A DNA stretch of 14,730 bases, taken from Bacteroidota bacterium. GTDB taxonomy: Bacteria; Bacteroidota; Bacteroidia; Chitinophagales; Chitinophagaceae. Of this stretch, positions 8,779 through 14,730 are shown in pieces (the first letter of the stretch is position 1; the number at the start of each line of letters is the position of its first letter). The DNA lies in NCBI GenBank assembly GCA_947463975.1, contig CANHUW010000017.1:1-14730 (forward strand). The letters are read 5' to 3'. The translations under genes were made by a program, and so were the position numbers. The notes beneath the pieces are model-generated. The model made no database searches, was not told where the DNA came from, and saw only the letters and a list, made by a program, of their open reading frames with translations.

Positions 8779-9228
8779 ATGAAGCGAATTGACAGACATA
8801 GAGCTATTTTAGGGGTGGACGATAAAGCTACTTTAAGTGATCTTAAGAAAGTATACAGAAAGATCATGATGGAGTGGCATCCAGATAAATTTCAGGACAG
8901 TGAAGAATCCAAGAAAATGGCAGAAGAGAAATCAACTAAATTGATTGCTTCTTATCATTTCTTGGTAAGTGTACATCCAGAAACCCATGAAGCTACTTTG
9001 ACTGAATATACAGCTACTATTACTGACGCTAGCATAGATGACTTTGAATTTAAATCTGAAATTTTAAGAGTGGTATTTTCAGATGGAAATGAATATGAGT
9101 ATTATGGTGTTCCAAAAGCAATTTATATCAAATTGGTGAATGCTGATACTCCAGATAGATTTGCAAGACGTCATATTTACAACAATTACTTGTATAGAAG
9201 TACCTCTAAAATTGTTGGAGGAATCTAA
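8779..9228 (+). CDS. Small J-domain protein with C-terminal KTSC domain
   Basis: This 149-residue cytoplasmic protein starts with a J domain at about residues 5-65: helix II YRKIMMEWHPDKF contains the HPD motif (34-36) that stimulates Hsp70 (DnaK) ATPase. From about residue 83 to the end is a KTSC domain (SEILRVVFSDGNEYEYYGVPKAI...), a short module also found at the C-terminus of some lysyl-tRNA synthetases and as a stand-alone protein; its molecular role is not firmly known. There is no G/F-rich region, zinc finger or client-binding domain, so it is not DnaJ itself. It lies between the carbohydrate operon and katG on the same strand, 39 nt after the former and 109 nt before the latter. Function beyond a probable DnaK co-chaperone cannot be assigned. 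The ATG start fits the usual distance before helix I. Confidence 0.85.
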   Translation: MKRIDRHRAILGVDDKATLSDLKKVYRKIMMEWHPDKFQDSEESKKMAEEKSTKLIASYHFLVSVHPETHEATLTEYTATITDASIDDFEFKSEILRVVFSDGNEYEYYGVPKAIYIKLVNADTPDRFARRHIYNNYLYRSTSKIVGGI

Positions 9229-9232
9229 TTTA

Positions 9233-9323
9233 TTTATAAGTTTTTCTCAAACATTTGTAATTTTTCCGTGTTATATAAGAGTAGATTACATTAATCTATT
9301 ATTTTTACAAATAAACTTATAAA
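9233..9323. repeat. Widely spaced 11-bp inverted repeat in the katG upstream region
   Basis: TTTATAAGTTT at 9233-9243 has its exact reverse complement AAACTTATAAA at 9313-9323, spanning most of the 109-nt gap before katG. The arms are A/T-only apart from one G/C, so chance similarity in this AT-rich DNA is possible. They could be two operator half-sites or the stem of a leader structure. Confidence 0.4.
9282..9298. promoter_or_regulatory. 7-bp dyad, candidate operator upstream of katG
   Basis: TAGATTA (9282-9288), CAT, TAATCTA (9292-9298) is a perfect 7-bp inverted repeat 39 nt upstream of the katG ATG. Such a compact dyad close to the start suits a dimeric regulator, and katG genes are commonly controlled by peroxide sensors such as OxyR or PerR. 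The TAG-N11-CTA spacing does not match the E. coli OxyR ATAG-N7-CTAT core, so the regulator is unassigned. I see no convincing TTTG / TAnnTTTG promoter in the gap. Confidence 0.35.
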
Positions 9324-9337
9324 ACACTAGAATTAAT

Positions 9338-11545
9338 ATGGAAAACATGTCTAAAGATGGTGCTAAATGCCCTTTCACAGGAGCTTCAGCAACCCCAACT
9401 CAAAGTGGTGCAGGAAATGGACCAAGAAACCAAGATTGGTGGCCTAATCAGCTTAAATTAAACATTCTTCGTCAACATTCTAACTTGACTAATCCTATGG
9501 ATAGCTCTTTTGATTATGTAAAAGAGTTTAATTCTATCGATTATAAAGCCTTAAAACAAGATATCTATGATTTAATGACCACTTCTCAAGATTGGTGGCC
9601 TGCAGATTATGGTCATTATGGACCTTTCTTTATCAGAATGGCATGGCATGCTGCGGGTACTTATCGTACAACAGATGGCAGAGGTGGCGGAGGTGCAGGT
9701 ATGCAAAGATTTGCTCCTTTAAATAGCTGGCCTGATAATACCAATTTAGATAAAGCACGTTTGTTGTTATGGCCTATCAAAAAGAAATATGGCAAGAAAT
9801 TGTCTTGGGCCGATTTGATGATCTTAGCAGGTAATTGTGCATTAGAATCAATGGGCTTTAAAACTTTTGGTTTTGCTGGTGGTAGAGAAGATGTTTGGGA
9901 ACCACAAGAAGATGTTTATTGGGGAAAGGAGCGCGAGTGGTTAGGAGATAAAAGATATTCGGGAGATAGAGAATTAGAAAATCCATTAGCCGCTGTGCAA
10001 ATGGGATTGATTTATGTGAATCCAGAAGGACCTAATGGTAATCCTGATCCGATTGCTTCAGCAAAAGATATTCGTGAAACATTTGCAAGAATGGCCATGA
10101 ATGATGAAGAAACTGTAGCATTAATTGCAGGTGGTCATACTTTTGGTAAAACACACGGTGCAGGTGATCCAGGTAAATATGTTGGAGTTGAACCAGCTGC
10201 TGCGACTATTGAAGAGCAAGGAACTGGTTGGAAGAATACCATGGGCTCAGGTAATGGTGTAAATACAATTACTAGTGGTTTAGAAGGAGCTTGGACAACT
10301 ACACCAACACAATGGAGTAATAATTATTTTGAAAACTTATTTGGCTTTGAGTGGGAATTAACGAAGAGTCCTGCAGGAGCACATCAATGGAAGCCTAAGG
10401 CTGGCGCAGGTGCTGGAACTGTTCCTGATGCTCATGATGCATCTATCAAACATGCGCCAACCATGTTAACTACAGACTTGGCGTTAAGATTAGATCCAGC
10501 CTATGGACCTATCTCTAAAAGATTTTATGAAAACCCAGATCAATTTGCAGATGCATTTGCAAGAGCTTGGTTTAAATTAACGCATCGTGATATGGGACCA
10601 CGTTCTCGTTATACTGGACCAGAAGTTCCATCTGAAGTGTTAATCTGGCAAGATCCTATTCCAGCTGCAACCAAATCAACAATAGATGATAAGGATATTG
10701 CAGATTTAAAAACAAAAATTCTTGCTGCTGGTTTATCTATTAGTGAATTAGTATCTACAGCATGGGCTTCTGCTTCTACTTTCCGTGGATCAGATAAACG
10801 TGGTGGTGCAAATGGTGCAAGAATCAGATTAGCTCCACAAAAATATTGGGCTGCTAATCATCCTGCACAATTATCTAAAGTATTAGATGCATTAGAAGCA
10901 ATTCAAAAAGCATTCAATGTTGGATCTAAGCATGTATCTATAGCTGACTTGATTGTATTGGGTGGTGTTGCTGCCATTGAGAAGGCAGCGAAGAATGCGG
11001 GTCATGATATCAAAGTTCCCTTTACAGCTGGTAGAGCAGATGCTTCAGAAGCAGAAACAGACGTTGCTTCTTTTACAGTGTTAGAACCAATTGCTGATGG
11101 CTTTAGAAATTATATTAAAGCAAGAACATTGGTATCTCCAGAAGAAATGTTAATTGATAAAGCTCAGTTATTAACTTTAACAGCTCCTGAATTAACGGTA
11201 TTAGTTGGAGGTATGCGTGTTCTTAATACAAACTATGATGGTTCTCATCATGGTGTATTTACAGACAAGCCTGAAACTTTAACGAATGATTTTTTCACAA
11301 ACCTAATTGACTTTGGTACAACTTGGAAAGAGAGTGCTACGAAAGGAATTTTTGAAGGCAGTGATAGAGCAACTGGTAAAGTTAAATATACTGGTACAAG
11401 AGTGGATTTAATCTTTGGATCTAATTCTGAATTACGTGCTTTAGCAGAAGTGTATGCTTGTGATGATGCAAAAGAAAAATTTGTACATGACTTCGTAGCA
11501 GCATGGAATAAAGTGATGAATTTGGATAGATTTGATTTGAAATAA
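9338..11545 (+). CDS. katG: Bifunctional catalase-peroxidase KatG
   Basis: This 735-residue haem enzyme removes hydrogen peroxide (2 H2O2 to O2 and water) and has broad peroxidase activity. It has the usual two-domain KatG length. The N-terminal active domain shows the distal Arg100, Trp103 and His104 in RMAWHAAGTYR, the covalent-adduct partners Tyr226 (IYVNPEGPNG) and Met252 (ARMAMND), proximal His267 in GGHTFGKTHG and Arg424 in RDMGPRSRY, the mobile arginine. The Tyr-to-Met and Met-to-His spacings equal those of M. tuberculosis KatG. The C-terminal half (from about residue 440, e.g. STAWASASTFRGSDKRGGANGARIRLAPQ without the haem ligand) is the degenerate duplicated domain. There is no signal peptide, so it is cytoplasmic. 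Met1 at 9338 is taken as the start, but Met4 (9347) would also give a normal N-terminus before KCPFTG. The gene stands alone, with inverted repeats before it and a strong terminator after it, so it is probably a single peroxide-responsive unit. Confidence 0.97.
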   Translation: MENMSKDGAKCPFTGASATPTQSGAGNGPRNQDWWPNQLKLNILRQHSNLTNPMDSSFDYVKEFNSIDYKALKQDIYDLMTTSQDWWPADYGHYGPFFIRMAWHAAGTYRTTDGRGGGGAGMQRFAPLNSWPDNTNLDKARLLLWPIKKKYGKKLSWADLMILAGNCALESMGFKTFGFAGGREDVWEPQEDVYWGKEREWLGDKRYSGDRELENPLAAVQMGLIYVNPEGPNGNPDPIASAKDIRETFARMAMNDEETVALIAGGHTFGKTHGAGDPGKYVGVEPAAATIEEQGTGWKNTMGSGNGVNTITSGLEGAWTTTPTQWSNNYFENLFGFEWELTKSPAGAHQWKPKAGAGAGTVPDAHDASIKHAPTMLTTDLALRLDPAYGPISKRFYENPDQFADAFARAWFKLTHRDMGPRSRYTGPEVPSEVLIWQDPIPAATKSTIDDKDIADLKTKILAAGLSISELVSTAWASASTFRGSDKRGGANGARIRLAPQKYWAANHPAQLSKVLDALEAIQKAFNVGSKHVSIADLIVLGGVAAIEKAAKNAGHDIKVPFTAGRADASEAETDVASFTVLEPIADGFRNYIKARTLVSPEEMLIDKAQLLTLTAPELTVLVGGMRVLNTNYDGSHHGVFTDKPETLTNDFFTNLIDFGTTWKESATKGIFEGSDRATGKVKYTGTRVDLIFGSNSELRALAEVYACDDAKEKFVHDFVAAWNKVMNLDRFDLK

Positions 11546-11564
11546 ATTTCAATTGAAATTGTTA

Positions 11565-11598
11565 AATAACCCTCAAGCAATTGGGGGTTATTTTTTTT
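11565..11598 (+). terminator. Rho-independent terminator of katG
   Basis: AATAACCCTCAA (11565-11576) pairs with TTGGGGGTTATT (11581-11592) through 12 base pairs including one G-U, closed by a GCAA tetraloop and followed by a T-run to 11598. It begins 20 nt after the katG stop. A separate perfect 16-bp palindrome, AATTTCAATTGAAATT at 11545-11560, immediately precedes it. Confidence 0.9.
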
Positions 11599-11600
11599 GT

Positions 11601-11733
11601 CCATTCAGGACTGTCAGCTAGCGCTGACTTCCTCAAAGGAGGGCTTACCCAAACCCTTCCGCAACTGCTTCGCAGCTGCTTGGGTTTTTTAACGCTCAAA
11701 CTTATTCGAGCGAGCTCGAAACGTTCTCGCATT
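11601..11733. repeat. G+C-rich multi-hairpin intergenic element of unknown nature
   Basis: Between the katG terminator and the tRNA-Leu terminator lies a stretch unlike its surroundings: 45 of 80 bases are G or C at 11601-11680. It contains successive inverted repeats: GTCAGC-TAGC-GCTGAC (11613-11628), CCTC/GAGG (11631-11642), an eight-position stem with one mismatch at 11661-11679 and TTCGAGC-GA-GCTCGAA (11705-11720). It also contributes one arm of an imperfect repeat of about 30 bp centred on 11712: GGGTTTTTTAACGC at 11682-11695 is matched 13 of 14 by the reverse complement of 11729-11742. It encodes no credible protein. It could be an interspersed palindromic repeat, a small structured RNA or simply stacked convergent terminators. 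Confidence 0.5.
11647..11690 (+). terminator. Second terminator-like hairpin downstream of katG
   Basis: ACCCAA (11647-11652) pairs with TTGGGT (11680-11685), enclosing an inner stem GCAACTGC (11661-11668) with GCAGCTGC (11672-11679) that has one mismatch and a TTC loop. The run of six T ends at 11690, with its first T in the stem. An 8-nt bulge (11653-11660) makes it weaker than the first terminator. It may be a backup for katG or the end of a short RNA beginning after 11598. Confidence 0.5.
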
Positions 11734-11764
11734 AAAAAACCCCGTCACTTTCGTGACAGGGTTT
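11734..11764 (-). terminator. Rho-independent terminator of tRNA-Leu
   Basis: On the minus strand AAACCCTGTCAC, loop GAAA, GTGACGGGGTTT form a 12-bp stem with one U-G pair, and the T-run continues into 11734. It starts 1 nt beyond the tRNA 3' end. Its GGGGTTTTTTAATGC tail mirrors the tail of the plus-strand terminator that ends at 11690. Confidence 0.88.
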
Positions 11765-11765
11765 G

Positions 11766-11849
11766 TGCCCAGAACAGGAATCGAACCTGCACTACCTTGC
11801 GATAACCAGATTTTGAGTCTAGCGCGTCTACCAGTTCCGCCATCTGGGC
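11766..11849 (-). tRNA. tRNA-Leu (anticodon CAA)
   Basis: The minus strand folds as an 84-nt class II tRNA. The acceptor stem GCCCAGA pairs with TCTGGGC, followed by discriminator A and no encoded CCA. The D-arm carries AACTGGTAGACGC. The anticodon stem CTAGA/TCTGG closes the loop CTCAAAA, giving anticodon CAA for UUG leucine codons. A long variable arm (TATC-GCAA-GGTA) follows, as expected for leucine, and then the T-arm GCAGG-TTCGATT-CCTGT. It lies 42 nt downstream of hscB on the same strand, has a candidate promoter overlapping the hscB end and its own terminator. Confidence 0.96.
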
Positions 11850-11878
11850 ATTTTTGCACCTTTGTGCTCAGCGGGATG

Positions 11879-11911
11879 CAATATTACGCTATCAGCGGAA
11901 TTCTGCCAAAA
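11879..11911 (-). promoter_or_regulatory. Candidate Bacteroidota promoter for tRNA-Leu
   Basis: On the minus strand TTTTG (11907-11911), a 20-nt spacer and TAATATTG (11879-11886) match the phylum's TTTG / TAnnTTTG pattern with one mismatch in the -7 box. Transcription would start near 11872, about 23 nt before the mature tRNA. The -33 element lies inside the hscB 3' end and the spacer covers its stop codon. Confidence 0.45.
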
Positions 11912-12392
11912 TACGATCGAGGTATTTTTTCTTGTAGTAATACTCTTTTATTTGCAGCATTGTTTCTTGGGCAATAGAATCGATTTGATCCATTTCCAAA
12001 TAGTCTTTAATAGGTTCCAAGATTTCATCTTGTATTGCTTTAATTTGATCTAAAATGCTTTGTTTAGTAGCTTCATTATCTGCTTCCATCCACCCTTCAT
12101 TTAGCTCCATCATTTCCATTAAAAAAGCAGGGGATAATGCGTATTTCTCTTCCGGTGTGATAATCCCTTTCAATTCCAATACATAAGGCAATATTTGTTC
12201 TTTATTGTTCAATAAAGAAAATCCTTTATTGGCTAAGGCAGATCTTTCCAAAGCCTCTTCTTGCTCATAAGCATTGCTTTGCGCAAATTTATCAGGATGC
12301 GAAGCTCTTTGTATATCCATAAAAGCTGCCCTTAATTTGTTCGTATCTACTTGAAAACCAATTGAAAGTCCAAATAATGCAAAATAATCCAT
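11892..12392 (-). CDS. hscB: Fe-S cluster assembly co-chaperone HscB
   Basis: This 166-residue protein has the HscB layout: an N-terminal J domain (DYFALFGLSIGFQVD, then IQRASHPDKF with HPD at 32-34) and, from about residue 80, the three-helix C-terminal domain that binds the scaffold IscU (LSPAFLMEMMELNEGW is typical). HscB recruits IscU to an Hsp70 (HscA or DnaK) so the cluster can be transferred. No other isc gene is in the window. The ATG start gives the standard N-terminus. The gene ends in TGA followed directly by in-frame TAG, a tandem stop. It is divergent from the dehydrogenase gene and upstream of tRNA-Leu on the same strand. Confidence 0.92.
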   Translation of the reverse strand: MDYFALFGLSIGFQVDTNKLRAAFMDIQRASHPDKFAQSNAYEQEEALERSALANKGFSLLNNKEQILPYVLELKGIITPEEKYALSPAFLMEMMELNEGWMEADNEATKQSILDQIKAIQDEILEPIKDYLEMDQIDSIAQETMLQIKEYYYKKKYLDRILAEFR

Positions 12393-12426
12393 TGTCTAAT
12401 TTCGTATATTGTGTAAAATTACCAAA
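12393..12426. promoter_or_regulatory. 34-bp divergent intergenic region between hscB and the dehydrogenase gene
   Basis: Both genes must be transcribed outward from this short gap, so their promoters overlap each other or extend into the coding regions. On the plus strand TAATTTCG (12397-12404) is one mismatch from TAnnTTTG and lies 22 nt before the ATG at 12427; no clear TTTG -33 is seen. On the minus strand TTTTGG near 12425 could be a -33 element without a good -7 partner. Confidence 0.3.
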
Positions 12427-13626
12427 ATGCCTGTATTAGGCCTTATTAAAGAAGGAAAAGTTCCTAGCGATAACAGGGTGGCATTAACCCCTAAACAATG
12501 TAAATGGTTGTTGGAACAACACCCGGATTGGGATATTTTGGTAGAATCATCAACGAATAGATGCTATAAAGACATAGAATACCAAAGAGTAGGCATTAAA
12601 GTGGTAGATGATATTACTGCTGCAGATATTTTATTAGGGATTAAAGAAGTTCCAAAATCACAGTTGATCCCTAACAAAACTTATTTATTTTTTTCACATA
12701 CTAAAAAAGCACAATCATATAATCAGGCATTGTTTCATGCCATGATGGATAAAAATATTACCCTTATTGATTACGAATGTCTTGAGCATGAAGATGGCCA
12801 AAGATTAATTGGATTTGGATTTTTTGCGGGTATTGTAGGTGCGCACAATGGCATCATGGCTTATGGTAATAGAACCAAAGAATTTTCTTTGGGTAGGGTC
12901 AAAGATGTGAAAGATTATATGGAGTTAATTCATACTTATTTTGGATTAAAATTACCCCCTATTAAAATTGCAGTAACTGGCTCTGGAAGGGTAGCGCATG
13001 GAATTTTAGAAATCATGAATTTGATGGATGTGCAACAAGTAGAGCCAGACGAATTCAAATCTAGAACTTACCCATATCCCGTATATGTGCATTTAAAAGG
13101 AAAAGATTTGTACCAAAGAAAAGATAATGGAACTTATGAAAGAAACGATTTTCATGAAGATCCAGCAAACTATGAATGTCTTTTTAAAGAATATCTTCCT
13201 CATGCAAAAATTTTGATGAATGGGGTATATTGGGAAAAAGGTATTCCGCCTTTATTTACTTTAGCTGACTTAAGAGAAGAAAATACGGTTTTAACTACGA
13301 TTGCAGATATCACAGACGATGCATTTGGAAGTGTGCCTTGTAATTTAGGCGATGCAACATCAGAAGATCCAATATATGGTGTGCAATTAGACTCTTGTGA
13401 AAAATGTAATCCATACAATTACAACTGTGTTGATATTATGGCTGTGGGTAATTTGCCCAACGAATTACCAAGAGATGCTAGTAGATTCTTTGGCGAACAA
13501 TTAATTAAATATGTATTAGGAGATTTAGTAAAAGGGGGGAATCCTATTATTGAAAAAGCCACTATGTTAGATAAAGGAGAACTTACCGTTCATTATAACT
13601 ACTTGGCTAATTACGCGATTCACTAA
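12427..13626 (+). CDS. Alanine/saccharopine dehydrogenase-family NAD(P)-dependent oxidoreductase
   Basis: From ATG 12427 the protein has 399 residues and begins LGLIKEGKVPSDNRVALTP, the N-terminal signature of the alanine dehydrogenase / pyridine nucleotide transhydrogenase / lysine-forming saccharopine dehydrogenase group. An in-frame TTG six codons earlier is less likely, because the ATG places this signature at the very N-terminus. Other marks are FFSHTKKAQ, a nucleotide-binding loop VTGSGRVAHG with GSGRVA at 185-190, and IADITDDAFGSVP. Relatives oxidise or reduce amino acids such as saccharopine with NAD(P); the true substrate is not determined by sequence and automatic annotations in this phylum vary. 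No lysine-pathway neighbour is present. The gene converges on the TrmN6 gene and the two overlap by 4 nt at their stops. Confidence 0.82.
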   Translation: MPVLGLIKEGKVPSDNRVALTPKQCKWLLEQHPDWDILVESSTNRCYKDIEYQRVGIKVVDDITAADILLGIKEVPKSQLIPNKTYLFFSHTKKAQSYNQALFHAMMDKNITLIDYECLEHEDGQRLIGFGFFAGIVGAHNGIMAYGNRTKEFSLGRVKDVKDYMELIHTYFGLKLPPIKIAVTGSGRVAHGILEIMNLMDVQQVEPDEFKSRTYPYPVYVHLKGKDLYQRKDNGTYERNDFHEDPANYECLFKEYLPHAKILMNGVYWEKGIPPLFTLADLREENTVLTTIADITDDAFGSVPCNLGDATSEDPIYGVQLDSCEKCNPYNYNCVDIMAVGNLPNELPRDASRFFGEQLIKYVLGDLVKGGNPIIEKATMLDKGELTVHYNYLANYAIH

Positions 13627-14357
13627 AATTGTAAATAATACGCTTTTAGTAAGCTTTTGAATGTATCTGTGTATTCATTCGTAGGATCTTTGATGTACAA
13701 CTTATTTCTTTCTATGCTGGCTGGTTTTTCTGTTACTTTTTTAAATTGTAAAAAACTTCTGAAAGGCAATTGCTTTTCTTTATTAAAAACAGTAGTTTCT
13801 TCTATTAAATGTATCCCATTGGTAACCATTAATTTTTGCATGGTATACGCACGAATAGATGGAATGATTACATAAAGGCAACCATCATCATTTAATAGTT
13901 TTGAAACTACTTGTGCAAATGTTTCCCAAGGCAATGCTACACTATGTGCTGCTAAATTTTTATTGTCGTTGGGGGAGGGTAGATCCGATTCAAAAAAGGG
14001 AGGATTAGAAATTATGCAATCAAATGTAGCAGAAGTGGTGGATGCAAAATTTTGAATAGAAGCATTTACCAATGCTAATCTTTCTTTCCAAGGACTTAAT
14101 GTAAAATTAGAAACTGCTTGACTCGCTGCATTAGGTTCTATTTCAACAGCAGTTATTTTACCGTGCTTATTTTTTTGAGCTACCATTAAACTTAATAAAC
14201 CTGTGCCGGTTCCAATGTCTAATACAGAAGAGGCTTTTTGCAATGTTTCTTTATCAATAGCCCATGCACCAAAAAAACATGCATCAGTACATACTTTCAT
14301 TGCGGTATGTTCCTGATGCACGATAAATTCCTTGAACTGAAAATAGGTGTTCGACAT
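13623..14357 (-). CDS. trmN6: tRNA1(Val) adenine(37)-N6-methyltransferase (TrmN6/YfiC family)
   Basis: This 244-residue SAM-dependent methyltransferase begins FQFKEFIVHQEHTAMKVCTDACFFGAW, the family's N-terminal signature. SAM motif I is VLDIGTGTGLLSLM (DIGTGTG at 47-53), an acidic motif II residue lies in AVEIEPNA, and the amino-methylating motif NPPF is at 118-121. The expected reaction is N6-methylation of adenosine 37 in a tRNA, next to the anticodon; activity on tRNA1(Val) is established for E. coli YfiC and inferred here. Length matches the family. It starts 10 nt after the sdhB-like stop on the same strand, so it is probably co-transcribed, although the two functions are unrelated. Confidence 0.88.
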   Translation of the reverse strand: MSNTYFQFKEFIVHQEHTAMKVCTDACFFGAWAIDKETLQKASSVLDIGTGTGLLSLMVAQKNKHGKITAVEIEPNAASQAVSNFTLSPWKERLALVNASIQNFASTTSATFDCIISNPPFFESDLPSPNDNKNLAAHSVALPWETFAQVVSKLLNDDGCLYVIIPSIRAYTMQKLMVTNGIHLIEETTVFNKEKQLPFRSFLQFKKVTEKPASIERNKLYIKDPTNEYTDTFKSLLKAYYLQF

Positions 14358-14367
14358 GGAGCAATAA

Positions 14368-14730
14368 CTATTCTGAAGTTAAGCTTGCACCTATATATTC
14401 TTTATTCAATCTAGCAATGTTAGCAATAGAGATTTCTTTTGGACAAGCTGCTTCACAAGCGCCAGTGTTGGTACAAGAACCAAATCCTTCTTTGTCCATT
14501 TGTGCTACCATGTTTAATACACGAGATTTTCTCTCAGGGGCGCCTTGAGGCAATAATGCCAAATGAGAAACTTTTGCACTCAAGAATAACATAGCTGAGC
14601 TATTCTTACAAGCTGCCACACAAGCACCACAACCTATACACATTGCTGATGCAAATGCTTCGTCTGCTTTATCTTTTTCAATGGGTAAACTATTGCCATC
14701 TACAGCATTACCTGTGTTAACGCTCACATA
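14368..14730 (-). CDS. sdhB: Partial: C-terminal part of succinate dehydrogenase/fumarate reductase iron-sulfur subunit
   Basis: The frame is open to the right edge, so the 5' end is missing; 120 residues and a TAG stop are seen. The fragment is the helical C-terminal domain with CIGCGACVAAC and, further on, GSCTNTGACEAACPKEIS, the cysteines that hold the [4Fe-4S] and [3Fe-4S] clusters between the flavoprotein and the membrane anchor. HLALLPQGAPERKSRVLNMV separates them, as in Bacteroidota SdhB/FrdB proteins of about 250 residues. The N-terminal [2Fe-2S] domain is outside the window. A GTG at 14727 is not the start, because the frame continues upstream of it. Sequence alone does not separate SdhB from FrdB; succinate oxidation is the likelier direction in an organism with KatG and presumably aerobic metabolism. 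Confidence 0.9.
   Translation of the reverse strand, partial: YVSVNTGNAVDGNSLPIEKDKADEAFASAMCIGCGACVAACKNSSAMLFLSAKVSHLALLPQGAPERKSRVLNMVAQMDKEGFGSCTNTGACEAACPKEISIANIARLNKEYIGASLTSE

Noticed and set aside
9140..9322. Plus-strand 60-codon open frame overlapping the J-KTSC gene end and the katG upstream gap.
   Set aside because: It is out of frame with the real gene, has low-complexity hydrophobic composition and no start context; a shadow frame.
11248..11604. Minus-strand 118-codon open frame over the katG end.
   Set aside because: It runs through the katG terminator and is antisense to conserved KatG sequence; no family resemblance.
11635..11642. AAAGGAGG resembling a strong Shine-Dalgarno sequence.
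   Set aside because: It is part of a CCTC/GAGG hairpin, no open frame of note follows, and the genes here do not use such sites.
11734..11766. Attachment site of an integrated element at the tRNA-Leu 3' end.
   Set aside because: No repeat of the tRNA 3' end, integrase or other mobile gene is present; the tRNA is followed directly by its own terminator.
11581..12053. Several plus-strand frames of 60-75 codons across the terminators, tRNA and hscB antisense.
   Set aside because: They read through a T-run terminator, the tRNA complement and antisense hscB sequence; none is a credible protein.

Overview
The window looks like a chromosomal segment of an AT-rich Bacteroidota, probably Chitinophagaceae or a close relative; the family is a tentative inference from protein style. 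Supporting signs are secreted glycoside hydrolases of Bacteroidota type with signal peptides ending in A-Q, starts preceded by A/T-rich sequence rather than Shine-Dalgarno motifs, candidate promoters of the TTTG / TAnnTTTG type, and a tRNA gene without an encoded CCA end. Both window edges cut through genes.

Region 1 (1-8739, plus strand) is a tightly packed carbohydrate operon with gaps of 11, 9 and 4 nt. It holds the 3' part of a large protein ending in a SUMF1-fold domain, two different secreted DUF1680 (GH127/GH146-type) beta-L-arabinofuranosidase homologues, and a secreted glutaminase-A-like (DUF4964/DUF5127/DUF4965/DUF1793) protein whose reading frame continues into a galactose mutarotase (aldose 1-epimerase) domain. 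That last 999-codon frame is interrupted only by one TGA, at 7504-7506, where relatives have Trp. The set suggests degradation of an L-arabinofuranose-containing plant glycan or glycoprotein; no SusC/SusD pair lies in the window.

Region 2 (8740-11850) holds a small J-domain plus KTSC-domain protein, a bifunctional catalase-peroxidase (katG) with inverted repeats in its upstream region, a strong katG terminator, a G+C-rich multi-hairpin intergenic stretch, and a minus-strand tRNA-Leu(CAA) with its own terminator.

Region 3 (11851-14730) is housekeeping: hscB (Fe-S co-chaperone, minus), a divergent alanine/saccharopine dehydrogenase-family gene (plus), and on the minus strand the end of a succinate dehydrogenase/fumarate reductase iron-sulfur subunit followed 10 nt later by a TrmN6-like tRNA methyltransferase. 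The convergent dehydrogenase and methyltransferase genes overlap at their stop codons.

The most notable points are the glutaminase-like/mutarotase fusion frame and its single nonsense codon, followed by the structured katG-tRNA intergenic element and the J-KTSC protein. I found no CRISPR array, transposase or phage gene. No gene-free stretch exceeds 300 bases.
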